Assembly (NCBI RefSeq): GCF_001746415.1
Contig: NZ_MEHJ01000001.1
Span: 868,001-932,000, forward strand
Direction: 5' to 3'
Source of the DNA: Streptomyces agglomeratus
GTDB lineage: Bacteria > Actinomycetota > Actinomycetes > Streptomycetales > Streptomycetaceae
Length of the DNA stretch: 64,000 bases
Shown: positions 7,837 to 16,304 of the stretch, piece by piece
Position numbering within the stretch: position 1 is the stretch's first letter
Layout: the number at the start of each line of letters is the position of its first letter
Notes under the pieces: model-generated
The model's database searches: none
The model's input: only the letters and a program-made list of their open reading frames with translations
Told to the model about the DNA's origin: nothing
Translations under genes and position numbers: made by a program

Positions 7837-9144
7837 TCAGTCGTCGATACGGTCCATGACACGTCCGAGGTCGACGAACTTGAATCCGGTCGCCTCACGC
7901 CCCTCCGGGACCGACGGTGTGTCGTGGCCGTCCTGGACCACGAGCAGGCCCCGGGGGTACCTGCTGCCGAGAGGGGCATTGAGGACGGCTGCGCCGTCGC
8001 ACTCCTCCGAGCCGTCGACGGTCCGGCCGGCGGTGACGCGGAAACCGCCCTCGTACTCGTTGTCGTCCTGCGTCTCACGGTCGTACAGGGCGAACGTGTC
8101 GTCCCCCTGGCTGGAGGCGAGGACGTACCCGTCGCCGTCGGCCTCGGTGAGCAGTGTCAGCCCCTCGACATCGGCCGCGAGGTACGAGCCCCCGAACCCG
8201 GGATCGGCTCCGGGGGCGCACTCCTCGGTCTCCTCGTCGTACACGCCCGGCACGCCGTACTCACGGACCTTGTCGACAAGGTCCGGTGTCCCCGTGAGAT
8301 CGGCGCGCATCCGCCAGATCCCGACGTCCTCCTGGCCGGCGTAGAGCGTGCCGTTGGCCGGGTCCACGACCATGCCCTCCAACTGGGGCAGTTCGCCCGG
8401 CTCGGCGCACGGGGTCCAGGAGGTTCCGTCGGGGAGGCGGAACGCGGACGGCAGATCGAGGGTCCGGACCTTGCGGTACGTGACCCTGCCGTCGGCGGTG
8501 GGGGTGATTTCCAGCAGGGCGACGGTGGTGCGGTTGCGGCGGCTGACCAGGGCGTAGGAGCGGCCGGTCGCCGGATCGGTCCACACCGCCAGGCCGTACG
8601 CCGTCTGCTGGTCGTTGACCTCGTCCTGTCCGGCCGAGAAGACGCGCGGGGCGGCCGGGTCGGTGACGTCGGTCAGCGGGCCGCCGGTGTTCCTCCGGTC
8701 TATGCGGTAGAAACGCAGCCGGTCGTGGCCGCGGTCAGTGGTGACGGCCAGGTCGGCGCGCCCGGCGGGCAGGCGCAGGCCGTGGACGAGGTCGACGTTG
8801 TTGAAGCGGCCGGGAGCGTCGTCGGGGCCGGGTGCTGGGGGTGCCGGTACCGACTGCACCTGACGGGCGTCGAGATCGTAGACGCGCAGGCCGCCTTCCT
8901 TGGCCGTCGCGATCACCAGGCTGTTGTCGGGGTCGGCGGGGTTGCGCCAGATCGCGGGGTCGTCGGCGTTGGCGCTGCCGCCCGCCTCGTCGTCGTACAG
9001 CGTAGGTGTTTCCGACCGCGGTGTGACGGTGGGGAGCGGGTCGGAGGCGTGGGTGAGTGCCTGGGCGGGCGTGAGTGCGGCGATCGCCGCCATCGCGGTA
9101 CCCAGCGCCAGGGCGGCGGAGCGGGCGGGACGGTTCATGGCCAT
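7837..9144 (-). CDS. Secreted beta-propeller phytase
   Basis: A 435-residue preprotein: the signal peptide (MAMNRPARSAALALGTAMAA..., cleavage near AQA-L) is followed by a six-bladed-propeller phytase sequence with many acidic Ca-binding loops (SANADDPAIWRNPADPDNSLV, KEGGLRVYDLDARQVQ, NNVDLVHGL, EGMVVDPANGTLYAGQED, GSYLAADVEGLTLL, FKFVDLGRV). Enzymes of this family hydrolyse phytate to lower inositol phosphates in a calcium-dependent way outside the cell, supplying phosphate. The start was set at the ATG behind GAGGAG. The long upstream extension of the frame is not signal-like. No convincing PHO-box pair was found upstream. Confidence 0.92.
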   Translation of the reverse strand: MAMNRPARSAALALGTAMAAIAALTPAQALTHASDPLPTVTPRSETPTLYDDEAGGSANADDPAIWRNPADPDNSLVIATAKEGGLRVYDLDARQVQSVPAPPAPGPDDAPGRFNNVDLVHGLRLPAGRADLAVTTDRGHDRLRFYRIDRRNTGGPLTDVTDPAAPRVFSAGQDEVNDQQTAYGLAVWTDPATGRSYALVSRRNRTTVALLEITPTADGRVTYRKVRTLDLPSAFRLPDGTSWTPCAEPGELPQLEGMVVDPANGTLYAGQEDVGIWRMRADLTGTPDLVDKVREYGVPGVYDEETEECAPGADPGFGGSYLAADVEGLTLLTEADGDGYVLASSQGDDTFALYDRETQDDNEYEGGFRVTAGRTVDGSEECDGAAVLNAPLGSRYPRGLLVVQDGHDTPSVPEGREATGFKFVDLGRVMDRIDD

Positions 9145-9312
9145 GGAGATCTCCTCGCTGACGGGAACATGACGATCAACGGGCGTGAGCATCCAGCCGT
9201 GGAGTGGCCGACAGGCGTACGGCGCCCCGTACGCGCGTGTGCGGACCATGAACTCACCACGCCGACTGGTACATCTCTCCCAGGAACCGGCCCTCTCGTG
9301 GGAGATGACGTC

Positions 9313-9828
9313 TTGTCAGAGAGCTCCAGCAATACTCTCCGCCCGGCCCGGCGCGGGGAACCCCTCCAGCGGCTGCTGTTCGGCGGCGTGTACGGAACGG
9401 TGCTGGCCAGCGCCCTGGCCGCCGCGCTGGAGAGCGACAGCGGCTCTCCCAATCCCGGTTACGACGCCGTATGGGTCCTGGTGGCCGCCCTGGCCTCGGC
9501 GGCGGCGCACGGCTACGCCCATGCCCTCGCCCACCGGGTGGCCCACGACGTGGCGGTCACCAGCACGCTCCGGTCCGTCCTGGCCGAGTGGCCCCTGCTG
9601 GCGGCGGTGCTCCCCACCGTCGCGGCGCTGCTCACCGCGCACGCGGGCTGGTGGGACGAGGAAACGGCTCTCGTGGCGGCTCTGGCGTTCAACACGGTCG
9701 CGCTGTTCGGCTGGGGGCTGTGGGCGACGCGGGTCGCCGGTCGGAGCTGGGCGGCGGCGTGCCGGGCCGGCTGCGTGGACATGCTGTTCGGGCTGTTCAT
9801 CATCGTCGCGAACGCACTGAGCAAGTAG
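9313..9828 (+). CDS. Small integral membrane protein (171 aa)
   Basis: The probable start is TTG at 9313 behind GGGAG (8-base spacing); the frame upstream of it only shadows the phytase gene. The protein has about four or five hydrophobic helices (RLLFGGVYGTVLASALAAAL, AVWVLVAALASAAAHGYAHA, WPLLAAVLPTVAALLTA, ALVAALAFNTVALFGWGLW, GCVDMLFGLFIIVANAL) and a His-containing loop (HGYAHALAHRVAHD). I recognise no named family. It diverges from the phytase gene and could share its promoter region. Function unknown. Confidence 0.72.
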   Translation: MSESSSNTLRPARRGEPLQRLLFGGVYGTVLASALAAALESDSGSPNPGYDAVWVLVAALASAAAHGYAHALAHRVAHDVAVTSTLRSVLAEWPLLAAVLPTVAALLTAHAGWWDEETALVAALAFNTVALFGWGLWATRVAGRSWAAACRAGCVDMLFGLFIIVANALSK

Positions 9829-10006
9829 AGGCACTGAGCAAGTGAGCGACGCGCCGAAGCCGGACCGGCAGCGGCGTGGAAGATCTCGGGGCGGTGCGGA
9901 AGACCCGAGGCGTTCACGCGGGCACCCCCCAGGCACGCGCACCGATCGGAACGACGGCGCGGACGGCCGTTGGTGCGCCGGGCGGAGCCCGTGGTGGGAT
10001 GTTCGT

Positions 10007-10855
10007 ATGAACGAGTCGTCCCTGTGTGACCGCATCGAGCAGTACTACGCCACTGTGCCGCTGGTGTTCGCACAGGCGGAGGAGTTCGGCTCCCTGCGCC
10101 TCTTCGTACGCAAGGAGGCGGGCGCCCCGTACTACGGCGGCCCCGGCCACGCCCGCCCGGCCTCGGCGGGCGGGCGCGTCAGCCCCGGCGACATCGACCG
10201 GGTGCGGGCCCGGCAGCGCGAACTCGGGGTGCCCGAGGCCTTCGAGTGGCTCGCCGAGGTGACGCCGTCGCTGCGTGCCGGTGCCGAGGCGACGGGCCTT
10301 CCGGTGGCGGAGCGCCCGCTCATGGTCCTCGACCCGCACCACCCGCTGCCCCCACGGGACCTGCCCGCCGGTGTCACCGTCCGGGCCGTGGGTGCCGAGG
10401 ACCCCTCCCTGCCCGCCGTACTCGCCCTCCCCCGGCTGGCCTTCGCCGCGGAAGGCACCGCGGTGGGGCAGGCGGGCCGCGCCGAGCTGATGGCGGTGGC
10501 GGACAGGCTCACCGCGGACGGCACGGCCGCCACGATCCGCCCCTCCCTGGACGCCGGCCACAAGACGCTCGTCGCCGCGTTCGCCCCGGACGGGACTCCG
10601 CTCGCCGCGGGCCACTACCACCCGGCGAGCGGCGCCACCGAGATCGGCGGCATCGGCACCCTCCCGGCCGCCCGCCGCCAGGGCCTCGGCGCGGCGGTCA
10701 TGGTGGCCCTGGCCACCCACGCCCGCGACAACGGTGTCCGCACCGTCTTCCTCGCCTACGCGGAGGAGGCCGTCGCCCGTATCTACGCCCGCCTGGGATT
10801 CCGTCCGGCCGGCACCACCCTGCTCATCGCCAACCAGCCGGCGCGTGGCCAGTAG
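10007..10855 (+). CDS. GNAT-family N-acetyltransferase
   Basis: A 282-residue protein whose C-terminal ~100 residues hold the acetyl-CoA-binding GNAT core (EIGGIGTLPAARRQGLGAAV, then VRTVFLAYAEEAVARIYARLGF). The segment R-R-Q-G-L-G is the pyrophosphate-binding Q/RxxGxG/A motif. The N-terminal half (SLCDRIEQYYATVPLVFAQAEEFGSL...) is a degenerate GNAT-like or accessory domain. The start was placed at the ATG at 10007 because upstream residues of the frame look like non-coding translation. It should transfer acetyl from acetyl-CoA to an amine; substrate unknown. Confidence 0.88.
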   Translation: MNESSLCDRIEQYYATVPLVFAQAEEFGSLRLFVRKEAGAPYYGGPGHARPASAGGRVSPGDIDRVRARQRELGVPEAFEWLAEVTPSLRAGAEATGLPVAERPLMVLDPHHPLPPRDLPAGVTVRAVGAEDPSLPAVLALPRLAFAAEGTAVGQAGRAELMAVADRLTADGTAATIRPSLDAGHKTLVAAFAPDGTPLAAGHYHPASGATEIGGIGTLPAARRQGLGAAVMVALATHARDNGVRTVFLAYAEEAVARIYARLGFRPAGTTLLIANQPARGQ

Positions 10856-10972
10856 GCGTGCGTCGCGCCCCCGCCGCGCATACGCCAGGGGCGCGCCGGG
10901 TCAACGGCTGTTCATCGGGGAGCGGCCTCCCGTAGATTCGGACTCCGACACGGGGATCACGGGGGGGCAGCG

Positions 10973-11521
10973 GTGGACTGGGGGACGCTCGTCGCGACGG
11001 TCAGCGGTGGCTCGATCGCCATCACCGGCACCGTACTCGCCGACTACCTGCGCCATCGCCGCGAGGACGATCGCGGCATCGGGGCGCAAAGGCGGGCGGT
11101 GTACATCGAGTTCATCACCGCCGCCGGAATCTGCCATGCGCGGCTCCGCCACCTCGCGCAGGACCCGGGCGGCGAGAGCGACATGGACGCGCTCAGCCGC
11201 GCGGCGATGAGCGAAGCCGGCGTCTACGAAGCGCGCGAAAGGCTGTTCATCGACGCGACGGCCGCCGTCGCCGGTGCCGGGCAGGCGATGTTCGAGCAAC
11301 TCCGCGCCGTTCGGCAGGCCGTCGCGGCAGGGGCTTCGATCACGTCGACGGCCTTCCACGACGCCTACCACCCCTACATCGGTGCGGTGTGGCGGTACCG
11401 GGTGGCCGTACGGGAAGAGCTTGAGGGGCGGTCGCTCTCACCCGCGGCCTTCGGGTGGGAGGGGTGGGACGGCACGGACCGGTGCCCGATATGCCGGTCG
11501 GCAGCCGCCCTGGCTCCGTGA
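10973..11521 (+). CDS. Hypothetical membrane-anchored protein (182 aa)
   Basis: GTG start after a G-rich stretch. One N-terminal hydrophobic helix (WGTLVATVSGGSIAITGTVLA) is followed by basic residues (DYLRHRREDDR), giving an anchor with a cytoplasmic body. The rest is helical and charged (RRAVYIEFITAAGICHARLRHL, then YEARERLFIDATAAVAGAG). A single C-terminal CPICRS motif could bind a metal with another site or be redox-active. No family recognised. It stands alone between the GNAT gene and a deiminase gene. Confidence 0.7.
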   Translation: MDWGTLVATVSGGSIAITGTVLADYLRHRREDDRGIGAQRRAVYIEFITAAGICHARLRHLAQDPGGESDMDALSRAAMSEAGVYEARERLFIDATAAVAGAGQAMFEQLRAVRQAVAAGASITSTAFHDAYHPYIGAVWRYRVAVREELEGRSLSPAAFGWEGWDGTDRCPICRSAAALAP

Positions 11522-11600
11522 GGCCCGCCGCCCCGGGACCGTGAGACCCGCCCCGCGGCCATGAGACCCGCCGCCCCGGCCCTGTGCGCCCGCCCCGGAT
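11518..11600. repeat. Imperfect short tandem repeat
   Basis: Three to four degenerate copies of a 20-23-base unit based on GTGAGACCCGCC(GCC)CCGG begin at the stop codon of the 10973 gene and run toward the end of the convergent deiminase gene. Copies differ by substitutions and by loss of a CGC triplet. There is no clear hairpin. Probably replication slippage in GC-rich spacer. Confidence 0.5.
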
Positions 11601-11628
11601 CGCGAGCCCCGCCCCCTCGCCGCCGCCC

Positions 11629-12795
11629 TCACACGGCCGGCCGCTGCTGGGTGGCGCAGTGGATGCCGCCGCCGCCCTCGGCGAGGGTGGAGATGTCGAG
11701 TTGTACGACGGTTCGCCCGGGGTGCAGGTCCCGGACGACCGACGCGGCACGGTCGTCCGCGGTACGGTCACCGAAGCGCGGGAGCAGCACCGCGCCGTTG
11801 ATCACGTAGTAGTTGACGTAGGAGCCCAGGAAGTCCGCTCCCCGCTCGCCGAGCTCCGCAGGTTCCGGCTCGGGCAGCTCGACGATCTCCAGGCGTTTGC
11901 CGCGCGCGTCGGTCGCCGACTCCAGCACGCCGCGGGCCTGGTCGTAGACCCGCGTCCACACGTCCGGCCCGGCCCCGGCCGGTGGCCGGCTGAGCACGAC
12001 GACGCCCGGTTCCGCGAACCGGGCCAGCGCGTCGACGTGGCAGTCGGTGATGTCCTCGCCCCGTACGCCCTTCAGCCAGATCACTTTGTCGACGCCGAGC
12101 AGGTCCTTCAGCGCGCCCTCGATGTCCGCGCGGGAGCGCCCCGGGTTCCGGTTCGGGTTGACCAGCGAGCTCTCGGTGACGAGCAGTGTGCCCGCCCCGT
12201 CGGTGTCCAGGGAGCCGCCCTCCGCTGTGATCGACGCGTCGATCCTGGCCACGTCCTCGCGGGTGAGGAGCCGCTTCGCGACCTGTCCGTCACGCCGGTG
12301 TCCCTGCTTTCCGCCCCAGCCGTTGAAGTGGAAGTCGGTGCCGGCGACCGCGCCGCCGGGCCCGGTGACGAAGGTCGGACCGCTGTCGCGCATCCACAGG
12401 TCGTCGACGGGGACCGGCATGATCTCGACCTGGGCTCCGCAGGCCCGCCGGGCCCGCCCGGCCTCCGCGGGGGCGGCCAGCAGGGTGACCGGCTCGTACT
12501 CGGCGACGGCCCGTGCGAGGCGGGCCACATCGCGCTGGACGGCGGCGGTCGCGTCTTCCCACACGGAGTCCGAGGGCGGCCACGCCATGAACGTCCGCTC
12601 GTGCCGCATCGACTCGGCCGGCAGCGCGAGGCGCCGGCGGTCCGGCGAAGCGCCGCCGGGCGACGCCGGCGCCGTCGGCCCCGCGCCCGGTCCGCCGTTC
12701 GGCGCGGGCGCGCAGGCCGCGGCCAGGAAGCCGGCTCCGCCGAGGGCGGCAGCGGCGCCGGACCTGAGCAGAGCCCGCCGGGAGCGCTCCTTCAC
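11629..12795 (-). CDS. Agmatine/peptidyl-arginine deiminase-like lipoprotein
   Basis: A guanidino-modifying (agmatine deiminase family) domain with the catalytic set: DLWMRDSGP, DCHVDALARF (His-x-Asp) and C-terminal GGGGIHCATQQ with the nucleophilic Cys. Family enzymes convert agmatine, or peptidyl-arginine, to the citrulline-type product plus ammonia. I chose the GTG at 12795 because GGAG lies six bases upstream; the longer ATG at 12822 has no ribosome site and overlaps the palindrome. This start gives a twin-arginine-like lipoprotein leader (RSRRALLRSG...LAAAC, Cys28), so the enzyme should be anchored outside the membrane, unlike ordinary cytoplasmic agmatine deiminase. It faces a TetR gene across a perfect palindrome. 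Confidence 0.85.
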   Translation of the reverse strand: MKERSRRALLRSGAAAALGGAGFLAAACAPAPNGGPGAGPTAPASPGGASPDRRRLALPAESMRHERTFMAWPPSDSVWEDATAAVQRDVARLARAVAEYEPVTLLAAPAEAGRARRACGAQVEIMPVPVDDLWMRDSGPTFVTGPGGAVAGTDFHFNGWGGKQGHRRDGQVAKRLLTREDVARIDASITAEGGSLDTDGAGTLLVTESSLVNPNRNPGRSRADIEGALKDLLGVDKVIWLKGVRGEDITDCHVDALARFAEPGVVVLSRPPAGAGPDVWTRVYDQARGVLESATDARGKRLEIVELPEPEPAELGERGADFLGSYVNYYVINGAVLLPRFGDRTADDRAASVVRDLHPGRTVVQLDISTLAEGGGGIHCATQQRPAV

Positions 12796-12821
12796 AACTT
12801 TCTCCATCCGGCCGTGGTTCA

Positions 12822-12847
12822 TTTCTGACTGAAATTTCAGTCAGAAA
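12822..12847. promoter_or_regulatory. Perfect 26-bp palindromic operator (TetR-type)
   Basis: The half-site TTTCTGACTGAAA is followed by its exact reverse complement with no spacer. It lies 27 bases before the chosen deiminase start and 39 bases before the TetR start, so one bound dimer (or pair) could block both promoters. Its AT-rich core stands out from the surrounding GC-rich sequence. TetR proteins typically bind such inverted repeats in the divergent spacer beside their own gene. Confidence 0.8.
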
Positions 12848-12886
12848 GGTCAGGCTACCACTGCCCTGCCGGTACGGTGAGGGACT

Positions 12887-13522
12887 GTGTCAGACCGCCG
12901 AACCTTGATCCTTCAGGCCGCCACCCGCGTCATCGCCCGGCGTGGTGTCCGCGGCCTGCGCGTGGAAGAGCTGGCAGCGGAGGCCAAGGTGTCCACCGCG
13001 CTCATCTACTACCACTTCGGCGACCGCGCCGGACTGATGCGCCGCACGCTGGAGTTCATCAGCGAACGGGCCGAGCGCTACACCGAGCCTTCGGTCTCCC
13101 CGCGCTCCGATCCGCGGGCGCACCTGGAGCAGATGCTCCTGCTCGAACTCCAGGACGCACCGACGGTGAAGGAGAACAGTGCCGCCTGGGGCGAACTGCG
13201 CGCCACCGCCGTCTTCGAGCCCGAACTGCGCGAGCAGCTGCGGTATTCGACGTACGAATGGGTCGAGTACGCCGCCGGTCTCATCCGCCGGGCGCAGGAA
13301 GCCGGCACCGTCGACGAGGACGTGATCGCCGCGGACTCGGCCGAGCGCCTGACGACCCTGGTGGAAGGGCTCAGCGAGCGGTGGCTCAGCGGGTCGACGT
13401 CCCTGGACCGCGCCCGGGAACTGCTCCGGGGCGCCGTCGCCTCGGAACTCCCCCTGCCGGGACGGCCGGGACCCGCTCCGGCGCCGGCCGCCGGGGATCG
13501 GCGTGCAGGCGCCCAGGACTGA
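12887..13522 (+). CDS. TetR-family transcriptional regulator
   Basis: A 211-residue protein starting at GTG. The N-terminal helix-turn-helix reads ILQAATRVIARRGVRGLRVE, then ELAAEAKVSTALIYYHFGDRAGLMR, the standard TetR recognition-helix pattern. A helical ligand-binding domain follows (LLELQDAPTVKENSAAWGELRA), and the C-terminus ends in a Pro/Ala-rich tail. Such proteins are repressors released by small molecules. Its divergent neighbour is the deiminase-like lipoprotein, and the shared 26-bp palindrome is the likely operator, so it probably represses both. The inducer is unknown; a guanidino compound is a guess from context. Confidence 0.92.
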   Translation: MSDRRTLILQAATRVIARRGVRGLRVEELAAEAKVSTALIYYHFGDRAGLMRRTLEFISERAERYTEPSVSPRSDPRAHLEQMLLLELQDAPTVKENSAAWGELRATAVFEPELREQLRYSTYEWVEYAAGLIRRAQEAGTVDEDVIAADSAERLTTLVEGLSERWLSGSTSLDRARELLRGAVASELPLPGRPGPAPAPAAGDRRAGAQD

Positions 13523-13559
13523 CCCATGGGCCCCGTGGTCGCGGGGCGCGGATGCCTTC

Positions 13560-14408
13560 TCAGGGCTCCACGGAAGGCACTTCGGCTTCCACCGCCGCAC
13601 CGGGCAGCCGCTCGGCGGCCACCGCGTGGGTGACCCGCAGCTTGGACTGGCCGTGCGGCAGCCGCTCCCAGTCGTCCATGAAGCGGGCCATCAGACCGTA
13701 CTTCTCGGCCAGCCGCACGAGCGTCTGCGTACGGTAGTAGAAGTCCTCGCCCAGCACCCGGTGTTCGGCTCCCTCCGTGCGGTCGAAGGTGAAGTCGAAG
13801 AAGCCGCCGGGCGCCAGCACCCGCCCGACGTGCGCGAGGCATTCCTCGATGACCTCCGGCGGGGAGTGCGAGAAGACGCTGTGGGCGTGCACCACCGTGA
13901 ACCAGGCGTCGGGAAGGAAGTCGAGCCGCAGGTCCTGGACGGGGGTCAGGTGCGGGAGCCGGGCCTGTAGTCCGTACTGGACCAGGGTTTTCTTGGCCTC
14001 GATGAGGATGTCGGGCGAGATGTCGATCCCGTAGTAGTGGCCGGGCTCCAGGTACTCGATGAACCGCCACCCGGCGCGCAGATTGCCGCAGCCGATCTCC
14101 AGCATCCGGTCCCGCGGCGTCAGCCCGTGCCCCAGCAGGTAGTCGTACTGCATCTGTCCGATCGCCAGCCAGCGCTCGCGCGAGGGGCCGCCGCCGACGG
14201 CCGCCTCGGGGCTCCGCGCCGTGTCGGACGCCATCACCGCCCTGTAGTACGCGACGTGATTCCCCCGGTGGCGCAGCCTCAGCAGGCTGTCCCGCCCGGC
14301 CCGGCGCAGGTAGGGCAGTACGCGCTCCGGATGTCTCAGGGCGTACCGCACCTTGTGACCGAGTCGTGAGCGGTTCGCCGACAGGCGCGAAGCGGGTGTC
14401 TGCTGCAT
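13560..14408 (-). CDS. Class I SAM-dependent methyltransferase
   Basis: A 282-residue protein with SAM motif I DRMLEIGCGNLRAGWRF, the acidic motif II segment YYGIDISPDILIEAKKT, motif III-like WFTVVHAHSVFSHSP, and LAPGGFFDFTF as the post-motif strand. An N-terminal extension of ~90 residues (SRLGHKVRYALRHPERVLPYLRRAGRDSLL) resembles those of methyltransferases acting in glycan or small-molecule pathways. The start is the ATG behind GGAGG. It diverges from a GT-C-like membrane glycosyltransferase; cell-envelope glycan modification is possible but unproven. Confidence 0.88.
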   Translation of the reverse strand: MQQTPASRLSANRSRLGHKVRYALRHPERVLPYLRRAGRDSLLRLRHRGNHVAYYRAVMASDTARSPEAAVGGGPSRERWLAIGQMQYDYLLGHGLTPRDRMLEIGCGNLRAGWRFIEYLEPGHYYGIDISPDILIEAKKTLVQYGLQARLPHLTPVQDLRLDFLPDAWFTVVHAHSVFSHSPPEVIEECLAHVGRVLAPGGFFDFTFDRTEGAEHRVLGEDFYYRTQTLVRLAEKYGLMARFMDDWERLPHGQSKLRVTHAVAAERLPGAAVEAEVPSVEP

Positions 14409-14608
14409 GACGGCCTCCGTGCCATCCGTGGGCTGGCCCCCTCGTCGGATGCTAACCACGGGCGCTCCGATGCGCCGCCTCACTCGTTCGGGAGAACCGT
14501 TCAGCCGAGTGCCTCCTCCGCGTGGTGCGCCCGGTGCGACCACCCGCAGCGTGGAGGGAACAGGGCCGGGGAACCGTCACCCGCCGTACCCCCGAGCGAG
14601 GCCGGGCC

Positions 14609-16153
14609 ATGCAGGAAACACGCTTCGTCGCCGGACCGCCGGACCGCGTGCCGCGCGAAAGGCGCGGAACGCGCGAGCGCTGCTCCTCCGCCGGGGCGGG
14701 CGCCCGCCCGCTGCCGCTGCTGGCCGCCGTGGCCACCGCGTTCACCCTCGTCCATCTCCTGCTGGTCGCCCCCGGCCTCGGACTCGGCTGGGACGAGACC
14801 GTGTACGTCAGCCAGGTGAGCCCACAGGCCCCGGCGGCGTTCTTCAGCGCGCCCCGGGCGCGCGGCATCACCTACCTCGTCGCTCCGGTCGCGGCGCTGA
14901 CCACCTCGGTGGCGGCGCTGCGCGTGTACATGGCCGTACTGGCCGGCTGCGGCCTGTTCCTGGCGCTGTGGGTGTGGCGGCGATCGCTGCCCGCCCCGGT
15001 GCTCGCGGTCGCGGGGGCGCTGTTCGCGAGCCTGTGGGTCACGATGTTCTACGCCTCGCAGGCCATGCCGAACCTCTGGGTCGCGTACGGGGCGCTCGCC
15101 GCGGTGGGGTGCTTCCTCCGGGCCGCACGGGACCCCGGGGACCGGTGGGCCCTGGCCGGTATGGGCGCCGGAGTGGCGTTCGCAGCGCTGATGCGTCCGT
15201 CCGACGCCGTATGGCTGGCCCTTCCTCTGGTCGTTGCGGCGCTGGTGATGCCGCGTACGCGACGCAGGGGCCTGCTGATCCTCGTGGCGGTCACGGGCGT
15301 GGCCCTGGGCTGCGCCGAGTGGGTGATCGAGGCGTACGTCCACTACGGCGGTCTCGCCGCCCGGCTGCGGCGGGCCAGCGAGATCCAGGGCCACCTGGGC
15401 TGGTACTTCGCCGTCGACGACCACGTGCGGGCCCTCGGCGGCCGCGCGCTGTGCCGACCGTGCGACGTGCCGTGGCGCCACCCTCCCTCGGCCCTCTGGT
15501 TCTTCGCGCTGCCTCTGCTCGTGGCGGGCGGCGTGCGGGCCGCCGTGCGCGGCGGCCACCGCACGCCGGTCGTCGTGGCCACGGTGGTGGGGGTGACGCT
15601 GGCGGCGCCGTACCTGTTCACCGTCGGGTACGCGGCGCCGCGTTTCCTGCTCCCGGCGTACGCGCTGCTGGCCCTTCCCGTGGCGCAGTGCCTGGTGCGG
15701 GCGTGCGGCCCGCGGGCGCGGTGGCGGCGTACCGCGGCGTGGTGCGTCGCGGTGGCCGTCGTCGGTCACCTGACGATCCAGTACTTCCTGGTCGACGGGG
15801 TGGCCGGCCGGGTGCGGCGCAACAGCCTCGACCTCACCCGCATCGCCGCCGAACTGCGGGCCCAGGGTGTGCGGCCGCCGTGTGTGATCAGCGGCGACGA
15901 GGCCGTCCGCGTGGCGTTCCGGACGGGGTGCGCCTCCCGCCAGTTCAGTGGTCACGACGGAAGCACCACGCCCCGCGCGCTCGCCGCCACGGGGCTGCGG
16001 CAGCCGGTCGCGGTGCTGGTCTACGCCGGGGGCCGCCCTCCCGCCTACGCCCGCGAGTGGCGCGTCCGCCCGCTGCCCGATCTGGGCCGCCGGACCGGGC
16101 TGCGCGCGTATCTGTCGGATGCTGCGACCGGGAGCCGTACGGCCTCCCACTGA
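14609..16153 (+). CDS. Polytopic GT-C-type membrane glycosyltransferase-like protein
   Basis: About ten transmembrane helices over 514 residues. The first extracytoplasmic loop contains GLGWDETVYVSQ; an acidic Asp-Glu pair at this place is the hallmark of GT-C enzymes (ArnT/PMT-like) that use polyprenyl-phosphate sugars outside the membrane. A C-terminal soluble part (~120 residues, RIAAELRAQGVRPPCVISGDEAVRVAFRTGC) follows the last helix, as in several actinobacterial transferases of this kind. The start is placed at ATG 14609 with GAGG upstream; an earlier in-frame GTG is possible. Acceptor unknown. Upstream the methyltransferase gene diverges. Confidence 0.8.
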   Translation: MQETRFVAGPPDRVPRERRGTRERCSSAGAGARPLPLLAAVATAFTLVHLLLVAPGLGLGWDETVYVSQVSPQAPAAFFSAPRARGITYLVAPVAALTTSVAALRVYMAVLAGCGLFLALWVWRRSLPAPVLAVAGALFASLWVTMFYASQAMPNLWVAYGALAAVGCFLRAARDPGDRWALAGMGAGVAFAALMRPSDAVWLALPLVVAALVMPRTRRRGLLILVAVTGVALGCAEWVIEAYVHYGGLAARLRRASEIQGHLGWYFAVDDHVRALGGRALCRPCDVPWRHPPSALWFFALPLLVAGGVRAAVRGGHRTPVVVATVVGVTLAAPYLFTVGYAAPRFLLPAYALLALPVAQCLVRACGPRARWRRTAAWCVAVAVVGHLTIQYFLVDGVAGRVRRNSLDLTRIAAELRAQGVRPPCVISGDEAVRVAFRTGCASRQFSGHDGSTTPRALAATGLRQPVAVLVYAGGRPPAYAREWRVRPLPDLGRRTGLRAYLSDAATGSRTASH

Positions 16154-16304
16154 CCGCTTCGGCGCTCACGGTGTGTGTCAGGGGCCGCCCCCGTACGACC
16201 CAACGAGCCGTCGCGCAGGACACATCCCCCGCGCGGTTGTGGCCGTTGTACGGGTAACCGGCAGTCTCACCTGGCCGCCCGTCAGGGCGTTTGGAGTACC
16301 CATC

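Noticed and set aside
7924..9312. Long N-terminal extension of the membrane-protein frame at 9313
   Set aside because: This part is antisense to the phytase; TTG 9313 with a ribosome site gives a sensible membrane protein.
9145..9330. Possible PHO box upstream of the phytase gene
   Set aside because: Only one GTTCA-like half-site (GTTCATGGTCC on the minus strand) was found without the second direct repeat, so PhoP control is not supported.
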